A stretch of 64,000 nt of DNA from Cupriavidus sp. U2 (GCF_009663685.2 NZ_RCOG02000027.1:550348-614347), one strand, 5' to 3'; counted from the first letter of the stretch, positions 37,072-46,551 are shown. The notes: generated by a model not told the origin, from the sequence alone. Made by a program: numbers and translations.

Positions 37072-37717
37072 CCCGCCCCGTGCGGTCCAGATCCTTATCG
37101 TGGATGACCATCCTATTATCCGGGAAGGGCTGACCCACTTGCTGCATGCACATGAGAACCTGCACGTTTGCTGCGTGGCCGGCAGTGCCGAAGAAGCATT
37201 GACGGCTGTCGCCTGCAAGCCCGACCTGGCCATCGTGGATCTCAGCCTGCAGTCGAACTCCGGCCTGGACCTCGTCAGGCATTTCAGGCAGCACCATCCG
37301 ACGCTGGCGATCCTCGTTCTCAGCATGCACGACGAAGCCCTGTTCGCCGAGCGTGCATTGCGGGCCGGCGCCAACGGGTATCTTATGAAGCTCGGGGCCA
37401 CGGAACACATCCTGAACGCCATCCGAGAGGTACTCGCCGGAAACGTCTACTTGAGCGCAGCGATGCATGAGAAGCTCGCGCGCACGCTGACAACGCCGAC
37501 CAAAGCGCCCACAAGCGCCATCGCAAACCTGTCAGAGCGGGAATTCGAGGTCCTGCACCTGATCGGACTTGGCTTCAGTACACGTGAAATCGCCGAGAAA
37601 ATGAGTCGCAGTATCAAGACCATCGAAGCTCACCAAGCCAACATCAAGCAGAAGCTGGGCATCCGAAGTGGCAAGGAACTGATGCGCTTCGCAATTCAGT
37701 GGCTCGAGGGCCAGTAG
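37052..37717 (+). CDS. NarL/FixJ-family response regulator, 221 aa
   Basis: The start at 37052 has GGAGAG eight bases upstream and overlaps the kinase gene by 20 bases; the longer frame is antisense-like. Receiver: ILIVDDHPIIREGL (acidic pair), phospho-Asp in LAIVDLSLQSNSGLDLV, Ser and Lys of the switch in VLSMHDEALF and YLMKLGA. The LuxR-type DNA-binding domain is at the end: LSEREFEVLHLIGLGFSTREIAEKMSRSIKTIEAHQ. It is the cognate regulator of the MASE1 kinase. Its targets are unknown. Its end overlaps the convergent SDR gene by 22 bases. Confidence 0.93.
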   Translation: MQGTSYSPPRAVQILIVDDHPIIREGLTHLLHAHENLHVCCVAGSAEEALTAVACKPDLAIVDLSLQSNSGLDLVRHFRQHHPTLAILVLSMHDEALFAERALRAGANGYLMKLGATEHILNAIREVLAGNVYLSAAMHEKLARTLTTPTKAPTSAIANLSEREFEVLHLIGLGFSTREIAEKMSRSIKTIEAHQANIKQKLGIRSGKELMRFAIQWLEGQ

Positions 37718-38712
37718 GCCGAGGCGGTCCGGACGACTACGCTCGACGGATCGAGGCACCCCATGCCGTGCAACGTCGCCTCAATGGCACGATCGAGCGG
37801 CGTGTGTGGTTCCTCTCCGAGCACGGATAGCAGCTTGTCGTTGGTCATGCGCACCGGCTTCTGCCATAGGTAACGCATCTCGCGCATCTCGCGGAAAGTG
37901 GTGACGAAGGGCGAGACGACACTGAGCAGCCACCACGGGAACGGGCGCAGTGTTGGCACGCGGCCGCCACGACGAACCACGACGCGGCGAATGGCTTCGG
38001 CCATCTGCATGCCGTCCTCATCCCAATGCCCTGCCATGTGGAACGCCGCAAACGGTTCCAGCGATTCCCGCCGCGCGAGCAGTTCCACCATCGTGCGCGC
38101 CACGTCGGGCAGATACGACCACTGATGCCCAATGCCCTTTCGGCCAGGAAGATTGATGACGGTAACGGCCCGGCCCGGTTTGACCATTGCCTGGGAGAAC
38201 CAGCTATTGCCAGGTTTCGGGCCAAAGAAGTCACCCGCACGAACCACTATCGTACGTACGCCGCTGGCCGTGGCCAAACGCAGACGCCGTTCCAGTTCGA
38301 CCCGGATGCCTCCCTTGCGCGTGAGCGGCTGCTGTGGCGAGCCTTCATGCGGTTCCGGGAAGGCGTCCGGACCGAAGTTATAGACGGTACCGGGCAGCAA
38401 GATGGTGGCGCCTTGTGTTGTCGCCGCGGCGATCGTATTGTCGATCATGGGCAGCACCAGTTCTGCCCAGCGGCGGTAACCCTGCGGATTCACCGCATGC
38501 ACGATCACCGAGCACCCCTGCGCGGCCGCCATGACATCCTCTCGGCGCATTGCATCACCGGCGATCCAGGTGATGCCATCATCAGTCGACGGGGCGTATT
38601 GGCTGCGCGCGAGCCCGCGCACGCTCCAGCCCGCGTCCCGAAGCTGCCGGGCGACCTCACAACCGATGCCGCCTGTAGCGCCAAGAACCAATGCTGCCTT
38701 GTCGGTTTGCAT
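37696..38712 (-). CDS. Extended-SDR NAD(P)-dependent epimerase/reductase-like protein, 338 aa
   Basis: The Rossmann motif VLGATGGIGCEVARQL is at the very start, and a G-D-x-F-G-P segment (RAGDFFGPKPGNSW) matches extended SDR / NmrA-like enzymes. The catalytic Tyr-x3-Lys is not in the usual place (a GTVYNFGPDAF segment stands there instead), so it may be a non-canonical or binding member. GGGGAG seven bases before ATG 38712 sets the start. The gene is divergent from a LysR gene across 92 bp, which suggests regulation by it. Confidence 0.8.
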   Translation of the reverse strand: MQTDKAALVLGATGGIGCEVARQLRDAGWSVRGLARSQYAPSTDDGITWIAGDAMRREDVMAAAQGCSVIVHAVNPQGYRRWAELVLPMIDNTIAAATTQGATILLPGTVYNFGPDAFPEPHEGSPQQPLTRKGGIRVELERRLRLATASGVRTIVVRAGDFFGPKPGNSWFSQAMVKPGRAVTVINLPGRKGIGHQWSYLPDVARTMVELLARRESLEPFAAFHMAGHWDEDGMQMAEAIRRVVVRRGGRVPTLRPFPWWLLSVVSPFVTTFREMREMRYLWQKPVRMTNDKLLSVLGEEPHTPLDRAIEATLHGMGCLDPSSVVVRTASAYWPSSH

Positions 38713-38781
38713 ATCGAATCTCCCCTTGAACATGGGAAGCATTTTCAATGCACCGTGTTTCCAATAAAATTGGCAAACATC

Positions 38782-38796
38782 GTATAGCTGATATAC
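38782..38796. promoter_or_regulatory. Candidate LysR operator
   Basis: GTATA-GCTGA-TATAC is a perfect inverted repeat in the 92-bp gap between the SDR gene and its divergent LysR gene. It fits the T-N11-A dyad that LysR proteins bind, and overlaps the likely promoter region. Assignment rests on position and symmetry. Confidence 0.45.
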
Positions 38797-38804
38797 ATTT
38801 TTGC

Positions 38805-39689
38805 ATGGCCACGGAACCTAGCTGGGAACTCTATCGCTCTTACCTCAGTGTGCTTCAGGAAGGCTCGCTGTCTGGCGCCGCACGCGCTCTGGGGCTCGCC
38901 CAACCGACAGTAGGTCGCCATGTCGAAGCACTGGAGAAGTCCCTGGGGCTCACCCTCTTCACCCGCTCGCAGACGGGGCTGCTCCCAACTCCGGCCGCGC
39001 TCGAACTCAAGCCCTACGCCGAGGCCATGAGCACTTCCGCAGCGGCCCTGATGCGCGCCGCGGAAAGCCAGGGCGACGTCAAGGGCACCGTGCGCATCAG
39101 CGCGAGCGAAGTCATAGGCGCCGAGGTTCTGCCCCCTATCGTGGCGCAACTACAGGCGGCGCACCCGGGACTCAAGGTCGAACTCGCGCTGACGAACCGT
39201 GTCCAGGACCTGCTGCTGCGCGAAGCCGACATTGCCGTCCGCATGACGCGCCCCAACCAGGACGCCTTGCTGGCCCGGCGCATTGGTGTCGTCCAACTGG
39301 GCCTGCATGCGCATCGACACTATTTGAGCAAACGGGGAAGCCCCGAGAAGCCCGCCGAGCTGGCGATGCATGCGTTGATCGGTTTCGACGAGGAGACGCC
39401 GTTCCTGCGAGCGGGAAGCAAGACGCTCCCGGGCTGGCGCCGGGATGCCTTTACGGTGCGCACGGACAGCGACCTCGCTCAATTCGCATTGATCCGCGCA
39501 GGCGCAGGCATTGGCGTCTGTCAGGTTGCACTGGCTCGGCGCTATCCTGACCTTGTGCGCGTGCTGGCCGACGACTTCACCTTTCCACTCGAAATGTGGG
39601 TCGCGATGCATGAGGACCTGCGCCACAGCGCGCGCTGCAAGGTTCCGTTCGACGCACTGTGTGCGGGCCTGGAACACCACGCGGCCTGA
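38805..39689 (+). CDS. LysR-family transcriptional regulator, 294 aa
   Basis: The winged helix-turn-helix is in LSVLQEGSLSGAARALGLAQPTVGRHVEALEKSLG, followed by the LysR coinducer-binding core with a conserved strand turn (VRISASEVIGAEVLPPIV). ATG 38805 places the domain at the usual distance from the N terminus; a longer frame from 38748 has no ribosome-binding site. It is divergent from the SDR gene. The effector is unknown. Confidence 0.9.
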   Translation: MATEPSWELYRSYLSVLQEGSLSGAARALGLAQPTVGRHVEALEKSLGLTLFTRSQTGLLPTPAALELKPYAEAMSTSAAALMRAAESQGDVKGTVRISASEVIGAEVLPPIVAQLQAAHPGLKVELALTNRVQDLLLREADIAVRMTRPNQDALLARRIGVVQLGLHAHRHYLSKRGSPEKPAELAMHALIGFDEETPFLRAGSKTLPGWRRDAFTVRTDSDLAQFALIRAGAGIGVCQVALARRYPDLVRVLADDFTFPLEMWVAMHEDLRHSARCKVPFDALCAGLEHHAA

Positions 39690-39740
39690 AGGCGTTGTAT
39701 CGATATTTGCGTGGGTAACCAAGTCGGCTCCGCGCGCACC

Positions 39741-40667
39741 TCACTGCATTTCCTGCCTGTCGCCGCCCAAGGCCTCTTCCAGGAATTGCATCACCGCTTG
39801 TACACGGGCCGTACGTCCGCGACGCGTCGGCACCAGCAATGTCACCGGCGCGCTGTCGAACTCCCAGTCAGCCAGCACCCGCACCAGTCTGCCGCGCGCG
39901 ACAGCGTCGGCCACGTCCCATTCCGAACGGAGCACCAGTCCCAGGCCCTGCTCTGCCCACTGGCGCGCAATACTGCCGTCATTGCTGGTGTAGGCGGCCA
40001 CGACACGCACGGTCTCTCGTGCCCGGGATCGCCGCCCTGCGCTGCCGCCCGGCCAACGGAAGCGCCACAGCGTCGCGTCCTCGTCGTTCTCGCGGATGCA
40101 GATGCAGGCGTGCGAGAGCAAGTCGCGGGGCTCCGCGGGCGTGCCGTGCTGGCTCAAGTAGGCCGGGCTGGCGCACAGCCACCGCGCATTGGGGGCCAGT
40201 GTGCGGGCGATCCAGGATGAATCGCGTACCGCGCCGATGTGGACCACGGCATCCGAGTCGTGGCGGTCCGGCCAGGGGGTCTCATGCAAATCAAGCTGCA
40301 AGCGCAAGCCCGGATGGGCCAGCGCAAAACGCCCCAGAAGTGGGGCGATATGGTGCCGTCCGTAGCCAAAGGGGGCGGCAATACGGAGCGTGCCCGTGAG
40401 TCGGCTGTCCTCCCGCCTGAAAGACTCGGGAAGCGCATTGAGCTGAGCCAGCAGCGCCGCGCTCTCACGGGCGAAGCGTTCGCCTTCGGGCGTCAGGCTC
40501 AACCGCCTGGCAGTGCGGGTGGCAAGCGCAAGGCCCAGGATGGACTCCAGCTTGCGCAGGCGCGCGGACAATGCCGGTGGCGTCACGTTAAGCGCGCGCG
40601 CCGCTGCGCTAAGCGAGGGCGACTGTGCCAGCGCCTCGACCAGGCGCAAGTCCTCGATCTGGATCAT
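39741..40667 (-). CDS. LysR-family transcriptional regulator, 308 aa
   Basis: The domain opens directly with LRLVEALAQSPSLSAAARALNVTPPALSARLRKLESILG, a standard LysR helix-turn-helix, followed by the substrate-binding-type core (TGTLRIAAPFGYGRHHIAPLL). It is divergent from the HAD hydrolase and probable D-amino-acid enzyme across 117 bp and is probably their regulator. The substrate of those enzymes may be its effector, but this is inference. Confidence 0.9.
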   Translation of the reverse strand: MIQIEDLRLVEALAQSPSLSAAARALNVTPPALSARLRKLESILGLALATRTARRLSLTPEGERFARESAALLAQLNALPESFRREDSRLTGTLRIAAPFGYGRHHIAPLLGRFALAHPGLRLQLDLHETPWPDRHDSDAVVHIGAVRDSSWIARTLAPNARWLCASPAYLSQHGTPAEPRDLLSHACICIRENDEDATLWRFRWPGGSAGRRSRARETVRVVAAYTSNDGSIARQWAEQGLGLVLRSEWDVADAVARGRLVRVLADWEFDSAPVTLLVPTRRGRTARVQAVMQFLEEALGGDRQEMQ

Positions 40668-40784
40668 TCACTTCAGCTTAACGATTGATGTTCCGGGATT
40701 TAACCACGAGCCACACTATCGTTTCTACACTGGGAACCTCTGACGACAGTGCGCCGCTGCGCAAACCTCTCGTAAAAGGATCTC

Positions 40785-41453
40785 ATGGACAAAGTCGCTC
40801 CCCGCCTTTCGCCCGCCTGGCCGAGTGCCGTGCTTTTCGACCTGCTCACCGCATTGCTGGACTCCTGGACCCTCTGGAATTCGGCCGCCGGGTCCGAGGC
40901 CGCGGGCCGCGCCTGGCGGGCCGAGTATCTGCGGAGGACCTACGGCTGCGGCGCCTACGTGAGCTATGAACAACTGGTGCGGGAAGCGGCCGAACACGTC
41001 GGCTTGCCCCCGACGGCCCCGCAGGCGCTGGAAGCGCGCTGGGACGAATTACCACTGTGGGACGGCACCCGCGAGTTGCTGCAGGCACTGCGGCCGCATT
41101 GCAAACTGGCGGTCGTGACGAACTGCTCCGAGCGCCTGGGGCAGCGCGCTGCCGCCCTGTTGGGAGTCGACTGGGATGTCGTGGTCACTTCCGAGGCAGC
41201 CGGCTACTACAAGCCCGATCCGCGCCCGTACCAGCTCGCCCTGGAGGCACTCCGCGTGCAGGCACCCGATGCGGCCTTCGTGGCCGGTTCCGGCTATGAC
41301 ATGTTCGGTACCTCAGCAGTGGGATTGCGCACGTATTGGCATAACCGCATCGGCCTCGTGCTGCCTGCCGGTGCGCCCGCGCCAGAAGTCGAGTATTCGA
41401 CGCTGCCCCCGGCACTGCCGTGGTTGCGGTCCTTTCGTGCTGCCAGCCGCTAA
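40785..41453 (+). CDS. HAD-superfamily hydrolase, 2-haloacid-dehalogenase-like, 222 aa
   Basis: Motif I is VLFDLLTALLDSW: one nucleophile Asp, with the second Asp of phosphatase motifs missing, as in 2-haloacid dehalogenases. Motif II is in VVTNCSERLG, the Lys of motif III in YYKPDPRPYQLAL, and motif IV around FVAGSGYDMFGTSAVGLRTYW. A helical cap occupies about residues 15-90. AAAGGA stands six bases before the ATG. It precedes a D-serine-dehydratase-like gene by 113 bases on the same strand, so co-transcription is possible. A dehalogenase or phosphatase role cannot be settled here. Confidence 0.82.
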   Translation: MDKVAPRLSPAWPSAVLFDLLTALLDSWTLWNSAAGSEAAGRAWRAEYLRRTYGCGAYVSYEQLVREAAEHVGLPPTAPQALEARWDELPLWDGTRELLQALRPHCKLAVVTNCSERLGQRAAALLGVDWDVVVTSEAAGYYKPDPRPYQLALEALRVQAPDAAFVAGSGYDMFGTSAVGLRTYWHNRIGLVLPAGAPAPEVEYSTLPPALPWLRSFRAASR

Positions 41454-41566
41454 GAGGATCCGCTATGGCCCTTCGCCCAGCGCGGTGTCGGGCCTCATCT
41501 CGCGTGGCCTGCGCAAAGACGTACCCGCCCTGAAGGCCAAAAGCCAATACATGGACTGACAAGATC

Positions 41567-42721
41567 ATGGACGACATGAACACTTCCTCCACGTCGCTAA
41601 TGAAGTTGGAAACTCCCGCAGCAGTCATCGACACCTCGCGCATGCATCGGAACATACAACGGATGCAGACACGCATGGACGCGCTTGGCGTGCGCTTCCG
41701 CCCGCACGCCAAGACCAGCAAGTGCTCGCAGGTCGTACGCGCGCAGATCGCAGCCGGGGCCAGCGGCATCACCGTCTCCACACTGAAGGAAGCGGCCCAT
41801 TTCTTTGACGACGGCATCACCGACATCCTCTACGGCGTGGGCATGGTGGCCAACAAGCTGCCCCAAGCGTTGGCGCTCCGCCGCCGTGGCTGCGACCTGA
41901 AGATCGTGACCGACAGCGTGGATTCTGCGCGCGCTATCGTTGCCTTCGGCGCGGAAAACGGCGAGGTCTTCGAAGTCTGGATCGAGATCGATACCGACGG
42001 CCACCGTTCCGGCATCCGCCCGGATGAACCAGCACTCATCGATGTCGCGACCGTGCTGCACGAAGGTGGCGCGCGTCTTGGTGGCGTGATGACGCACGCG
42101 GGTTCCAGCTATGAATTCGATACGCCGGAAACACTTGCCGCGATGGCCGAGCAGGAGCGGTCCGGCTGCGTTCGCGCTGCCGATCGGCTGCGTGAAGCCG
42201 GCCTGCCCTGCCCGGTGGTCAGCGTTGGCTCCACGCCGACAGCGCTCTCCGCGAACCACCTGCAAGGCGTGACAGAAGTACGCGCCGGCGTCTACGTCTT
42301 CTTCGACCTCGTCATGCACAACGTGGGCGTTTGTTCGACCGAAGACATCGCACTGAGTGTGATCACCACCGTGATCGGACACCAAGCCGACAAAGGCTGG
42401 GCCATCGTCGATGCGGGCTGGATGGCCATGAGCCGCGACCGCGGCACGCAGAACCAGAAACGCGACTTCGGCTATGGCCAGGTGTGCGGAGTCGATGGTG
42501 CAGTCATTCCGGGCTACATCCTCCGTGGCGCAAATCAGGAACACGGCATCCTGTCGCGCGCGGATGCCACGGATACCGACATCGCCAGGCGTTTCCCGAT
42601 CGGCACACGGCTGCGTATCCTGCCAAACCACGCGTGTGCCACCGGCGCGCAGTTTCCCTCCTACCAGGCTCTCGCCGAAGAGGGCGAGATCACTGAATGG
42701 CGCCGCTTGCATGGCTCGTAA
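41567..42721 (+). CDS. DSD1-family PLP enzyme (D-serine dehydratase / D-threonine aldolase-like), 384 aa
   Basis: The fold-type III PLP barrel has its lysine in RFRPHAKTSKC (about Lys49). A C-terminal domain carries a His-x-Cys zinc pair in PNHACATGAQF (about His355 and Cys357), the signature of eukaryotic-type D-serine dehydratases and 3-hydroxyaspartate dehydratases. A middle motif GGVMTHAGSSYEF matches the family. It should act on a D-3-hydroxy-amino acid, giving a keto acid and ammonia or an aldehyde. The start is uncertain among ATG 41567, 41576 and 41630, as none has a strong ribosome-binding site. Confidence 0.87.
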   Translation: MDDMNTSSTSLMKLETPAAVIDTSRMHRNIQRMQTRMDALGVRFRPHAKTSKCSQVVRAQIAAGASGITVSTLKEAAHFFDDGITDILYGVGMVANKLPQALALRRRGCDLKIVTDSVDSARAIVAFGAENGEVFEVWIEIDTDGHRSGIRPDEPALIDVATVLHEGGARLGGVMTHAGSSYEFDTPETLAAMAEQERSGCVRAADRLREAGLPCPVVSVGSTPTALSANHLQGVTEVRAGVYVFFDLVMHNVGVCSTEDIALSVITTVIGHQADKGWAIVDAGWMAMSRDRGTQNQKRDFGYGQVCGVDGAVIPGYILRGANQEHGILSRADATDTDIARRFPIGTRLRILPNHACATGAQFPSYQALAEEGEITEWRRLHGS

Positions 42722-42771
42722 TCAAACCAGGCACGAAAGCCGCTAGATGGACATGTTCTCGGTGGGATGGA

Positions 42772-43743
42772 CTATTCGACCTTGACGTTGGCCTTCTTCA
42801 CCAGGCCGGCGTAACGGTCGGCTTCGGTACGGAAGAACTGGGCGGCCGCCTCGGGAGATCCGGGCTTGATGGCGGTGGCCTGCTTCTTCAGGGCTTCGAC
42901 CACCTCGGGGCTGGAGAACGCCGTGGCAAAGGCGTCATGTATCCGCTTCACATCGGCGGGCTTCATGTTGGCGGGGCCCACGACGGCAAACCAGCCTTCG
43001 ACGTGGTAATCGGGCAGGCCCTGCTCCGCGATGGTCGGAACATCGGGAGCCACGGGCGAACGCGCATCGCCACACACGCCAATGGCACGCAAGGTGCCGG
43101 CCTTCAGGTAAGGCAACGCGGCATTGAGTGCCACCACCCCCATGTCCACCTGCCCGCCAAGCAGGTCGGTCACCATCGGGCCGGTGCCCTTGTAGGGGAT
43201 GTGATTGGCCTTGACGCCGGCTTCGCTCAGGAACATCTCCCCCGCGAGGTGGATGATCGTGCCGTTCCCCGACGATGCATAGTTGTAGGCATCGGGCTTC
43301 GCCTTGAGAAGCGCCACCAGTTCCTTGACGTTCTTCGCAGGGACTTTCGGATTGACCACCAGCACGAGCTGGGTGGCGCCGATTACGCTGATCGGCGTCA
43401 CGTCCTTGATCGGGTCGAAGGGCATCGACTTGAATACGCTCGGGTTGATCACATGATTGTTCGACACCAGTCCCAGCGTCAGGCCGTCAGGTTGCGCCTT
43501 GACCACGGCGGCCGCACCGGTGATGCCACCTGCTCCAGGCAGGTTCTCGATCACCACGGGTTGCCCCATGGCCTTGCCCAGCGCGGGGCCAGCGGTACGG
43601 GCGATGGCATCGACGCCGGAACCCGCGCTGATCGGCAGGATCAGCCGCACCGGCTTGCCGACTTGAGCCAGCGCGGGCAACGCGGTGCATAGCAGAAAGC
43701 CCGTGGCAGCGGCCACGGCCCTCCAGCAGGGGCGTGAAATCAT
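42772..43743 (-). CDS. Bug/TctC-family periplasmic solute-binding protein, 323 aa
   Basis: A signal peptide ends near ALPALA-QVG. The Bug family features follow: RLILPISAGSGVDAIART, VIENLPGAGGITGAAAVVKAQPDG, and PVAPDVPTIAEQGLPDYHVEGWF near residue 245. GGAG stands before the ATG. Such proteins bind carboxylates for TTT-type carriers or for sensing; no TctA/TctB genes are adjacent. It is last in an operon after an HMG-CoA-lyase-like gene and a CoA-transferase gene, so its ligand is probably the carboxylate that these enzymes degrade. Confidence 0.9.
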   Translation of the reverse strand: MISRPCWRAVAAATGFLLCTALPALAQVGKPVRLILPISAGSGVDAIARTAGPALGKAMGQPVVIENLPGAGGITGAAAVVKAQPDGLTLGLVSNNHVINPSVFKSMPFDPIKDVTPISVIGATQLVLVVNPKVPAKNVKELVALLKAKPDAYNYASSGNGTIIHLAGEMFLSEAGVKANHIPYKGTGPMVTDLLGGQVDMGVVALNAALPYLKAGTLRAIGVCGDARSPVAPDVPTIAEQGLPDYHVEGWFAVVGPANMKPADVKRIHDAFATAFSSPEVVEALKKQATAIKPGSPEAAAQFFRTEADRYAGLVKKANVKVE

Positions 43744-43797
43744 GGTTGTCTCCGTCTTTGTTATGGGAACAGCGGTAAGGCAATTTCGGGGCCTGGC

Positions 43798-45454
43798 TCA
43801 GTCACCTGGCCTTGTCATGCGCCCGAGCACTTCGTCGTTGTGCTCGCCGGGCCTGGGCAACGGATGCCTGACTCCCGGTCGCCTGCCGCCCATCAATAGC
43901 GGCAACAGGACCGTGGGCGCGATCGAACCGTCGTCCACCTGCATCGGCACCAGCCCGCCGCTTTCCTTCAGGTGTGGATCGTCGAGCAACTGGTCCGGGC
44001 GGACGATCGGCGCATAAGGAATGCCGGCGGCCTCGAGTTGGGGCATCAATGCTTCGGGGCGATGGTGCTGAAGAATGGTGCCCAGTTCTTCCAGCAACTG
44101 GGGCCGCACTGCCACACGGGACGCGTTATCGCGGTACTCGGGCCGGTGGACCAGTTCTGCATGCCCGAGCACGTTGCAGAGCGTAACGAACTGCTTGTCG
44201 CTGACCGCACCGATGAAGAGCTGCTCGCCGTCGGCCAGCGTGAAGACGTCATAGACGCTCCACGCCGACACGCGCGACGGCATCGGCGGCGGCGCCTCGC
44301 CCGTCATCGCAAACTGCTGCATATGCTGCGACGCCAGGAACACGCAGTTTTCGAACAGCGCGCTCTGGATCTCCTGACCACGGCCGGTACGATCACGTTC
44401 GCGCAGCGCGGCCAGCACGCCGATGGCGCCGAACATGCCGCCCATGATGTCGTTGACCGAAGTGCCCGCGCGCAGCGGCCGTCCTTTCGGCCCTGTCATG
44501 TAGGACAGGCCGCCCATCATCTGCACGACTTCATCGAGCGCCAGGCGTTTTTCGTACGGTCCGGGCAGGAAGCCCTTGTGGGAAACGTAGATCAGGTGCG
44601 GGTACCTTGCCGACAACGTTGCGTAGTCGAGACCGAGCTTTTCCATCAGGCCGGGCCGGAAGTTTTCCAGCAACACATCGCTCTGCCCGGCCAGTTCGGC
44701 GGCGGCCGCGCGCCCTTCTTCGGTCGTGATGTCCAGCACCACGCTCTTCTTGTTGCGGTTGAAGGCGCGGAAAAAGCCGATGCCCAGCCCGGGCAGATTG
44801 CGGGTCTTGTCGCCACCGGAACACGCAGTTTTCGAACAGCGCGCTCTGGATCTCCTGACCACGGCCGGTACGATCACGTTCGCGCAGCGCGGCCAGCACG
44901 CCGATGGCGCCGAACATGCCGCCCATGATGTCGTTGACCGAAGTGCCCGCGCGCAGCGGCCGTCCTTTCGGCCCTGTCATGTAGGACAGGCCGCCCATCA
45001 TCTGCACGACTTCATCGAGCGCCAGGCGTTTTTCGTACGGTCCGGGCAGGAAGCCCTTGTGGGAAACGTAGATCAGGTGCGGGTACCTTGCCGACAACGT
45101 TGCGTAGTCGAGACCGAGCTTTTCCATCAGGCCGGGCCGGAAGTTTTCCAGCAACACATCGCTCTGCCCGGCCAGTTCGGCGGCGGCCGCGCGCCCTTCT
45201 TCGGTCGTGATGTCCAGCACCACGCTCTTCTTGTTGCGGTTGAAGGCGCGGAAAAAGCCGATGCCCAGCCCGGGCAGATTGCGGGTCTTGTCGCCACCGG
45301 GCGGTTCCACCTTGATGACCTCGGCGCCCAGGTCGGCCAGGATCATGCCGCAGGTGGGCCCCATCACCATGTGGGTAAATTCGACGACGCGGATGCCGGC
45401 CAACGGCAGCGATGGGTTCTCTTGTTGCATGGTACGGTCCAGGATGTCGATCAA
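43798..45454 (-). pseudogene. Class III (CaiB/BaiF) CoA-transferase gene, frameshifted by an internal 481-bp tandem duplication
   Basis: The N-terminal part (GIRVVEFTHMVMGPTCGMILADLGAEVIKVEPPGGD, then VVLDITTEEGR and LLENFRPG with the family Asp region) is a clear CaiB/BaiF transferase. The reading frame runs through one copy of the repeat and then enters a second copy out of frame, ending at 44531. The remainder, in another frame, runs from about 44877 to 43798 and contains the rest of the enzyme. As 481 is not a multiple of three, the gene is broken. Removing one copy gives 392 codons from TTG 45454, or 384 from ATG 45430, the normal family length. It lies between the HMG-CoA-lyase-like and Bug-protein genes. 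Confidence 0.9.
44337..45300. repeat. Exact 481-bp tandem duplication
   Basis: Unit 1 is 44337-44817 and unit 2 is 44818-45298, followed by the two bases GG that also start each unit. I compared the lines of both units and saw no difference. The junction shows only the GG microhomology, which fits a recent slippage or illegitimate-recombination event. It lies wholly inside the CoA-transferase gene. Confidence 0.95.
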
Positions 45455-46422
45455 GCCACCGCGCGATGGGCGCCGGCAGCAAAGGTTTTGGGCAATCCAG
45501 CGCGCCAGAGCGTGCCGTGCAGCGTTTCTCCGGCAAGCCAGCCTTTCACCTGCTGTCGCAATGCCAGCAGTGCATCGATATCGACGCCAGTCTCGATGCC
45601 CATGCTACCGAGCATGTACGCCAGGTCTTCGGTCGTCACGTTGCCGCTGGCGCCGGGCGCGTGCGGGCAGCCGCCGATGCCGGCCAGGCAGGCATCGAAG
45701 CGCGTGACGCCGGTTTGCATGGCCGCCAGCACATTGGCCAGGCCCAGTCCGCGTGTATCGTGGAAATGGCCGCACCAGAAGCGGTCGCCGGCAATCGCCA
45801 CGGCGCGCTCGAACAGCTCATGCACCATGCGCGGATCGGCGTAGCCCACCGTGTCGGCCAGGCTCACGCGATCGGCGCCCGCGTCGAGCAGCGCCTGCAT
45901 CAGCCGCAGTACTTCATCGGGCTGCACGCGACCCTGTAGCGTGCAGCCAAAGGCCGTGCCCACGCCACCTTCGATCAGCGTCCTGGACCCCGCGGCGTCG
46001 CGCGCCGCGCGGATACGTGCCACCTCGGCCACCACGTCGTCGGGAGTCTTGCGCAGATTGGCAAGGCTATGCGCATGGCTGGCGGACAACGGCACGATCA
46101 TCAGGTCAGCACCGCTGGCGATGGCATCCTGGGCGCCGCGCAGGTTGGGCACGAGCACCGAGACGAACGACCCCGGCAGCGTGCGGGCGAACGCCACCAG
46201 CTCGGCCGTATCGGCCAGTTGCGGCAACAGCCGTGCGGGAACGAACGAGCCCACCTCCATCTCGCGCTGGCCTGCCGCGTGGGCAGCACGAATCCAGCGC
46301 TTCTTGTGTTCGGTGGGGACGATGGTCTGAATACTCTGCAGCCCGTCACGCAATCCGACTTCCCGGATGACGGCGCGCGGCGGCCAGGCGGCCGGTTTCT
46401 GGTGATGCGATGCAGGGGTCAT
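45451..46422 (-). CDS. Hydroxymethylglutaryl-CoA lyase-like enzyme, 323 aa
   Basis: The TIM-barrel lyase opens with IREVGLRDGLQSIQ (metal-binding Asp and catalytic Arg), has HFHDTRGLGLAN for the metal-binding histidines, and ends with GIGGCPHAPGASGN, in which the Cys of the HMG-CoA lyase loop is present. It cleaves a 3-hydroxy-3-methyl-acyl-CoA to acetyl-CoA and a keto acid. The start is either ATG 46422 or GTG 46452; neither has a good ribosome-binding site. Its stop overlaps a TTG start of the CoA-transferase gene, so the two are coupled. Confidence 0.9.
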   Translation of the reverse strand: MTPASHHQKPAAWPPRAVIREVGLRDGLQSIQTIVPTEHKKRWIRAAHAAGQREMEVGSFVPARLLPQLADTAELVAFARTLPGSFVSVLVPNLRGAQDAIASGADLMIVPLSASHAHSLANLRKTPDDVVAEVARIRAARDAAGSRTLIEGGVGTAFGCTLQGRVQPDEVLRLMQALLDAGADRVSLADTVGYADPRMVHELFERAVAIAGDRFWCGHFHDTRGLGLANVLAAMQTGVTRFDACLAGIGGCPHAPGASGNVTTEDLAYMLGSMGIETGVDIDALLALRQQVKGWLAGETLHGTLWRAGLPKTFAAGAHRAVA

Positions 46423-46516
46423 GGCTTGCGGCGGGACGCCGGGGAGAGACACGCGATACCTGTCACTCTATGCCGTTCCAAAAACAATCGAAAGCGATCT
46501 TCCGCCATCGCTATCG

Positions 46517-46529
46517 TTCCATATCGGAA
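46517..46529. promoter_or_regulatory. Candidate LysR operator
   Basis: TTCC-ATATC-GGAA is a perfect short inverted repeat in the gap between the HMG-CoA-lyase-like gene and the divergent LysR gene, 22 bases before the LysR start. Another GTTCC half-site stands about 43 bases further upstream. Position fits an autoregulatory site. Confidence 0.4.
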
Positions 46530-46551
46530 TGTCTGGGCCTACAATCCACGC

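Noticed and set aside
44337-45300. Insertion sequence or two paralogous CoA-transferase genes
   Set aside because: The two units are identical, lack terminal inverted repeats and a transposase, and contain only an internal part of one gene, so it is a tandem duplication.
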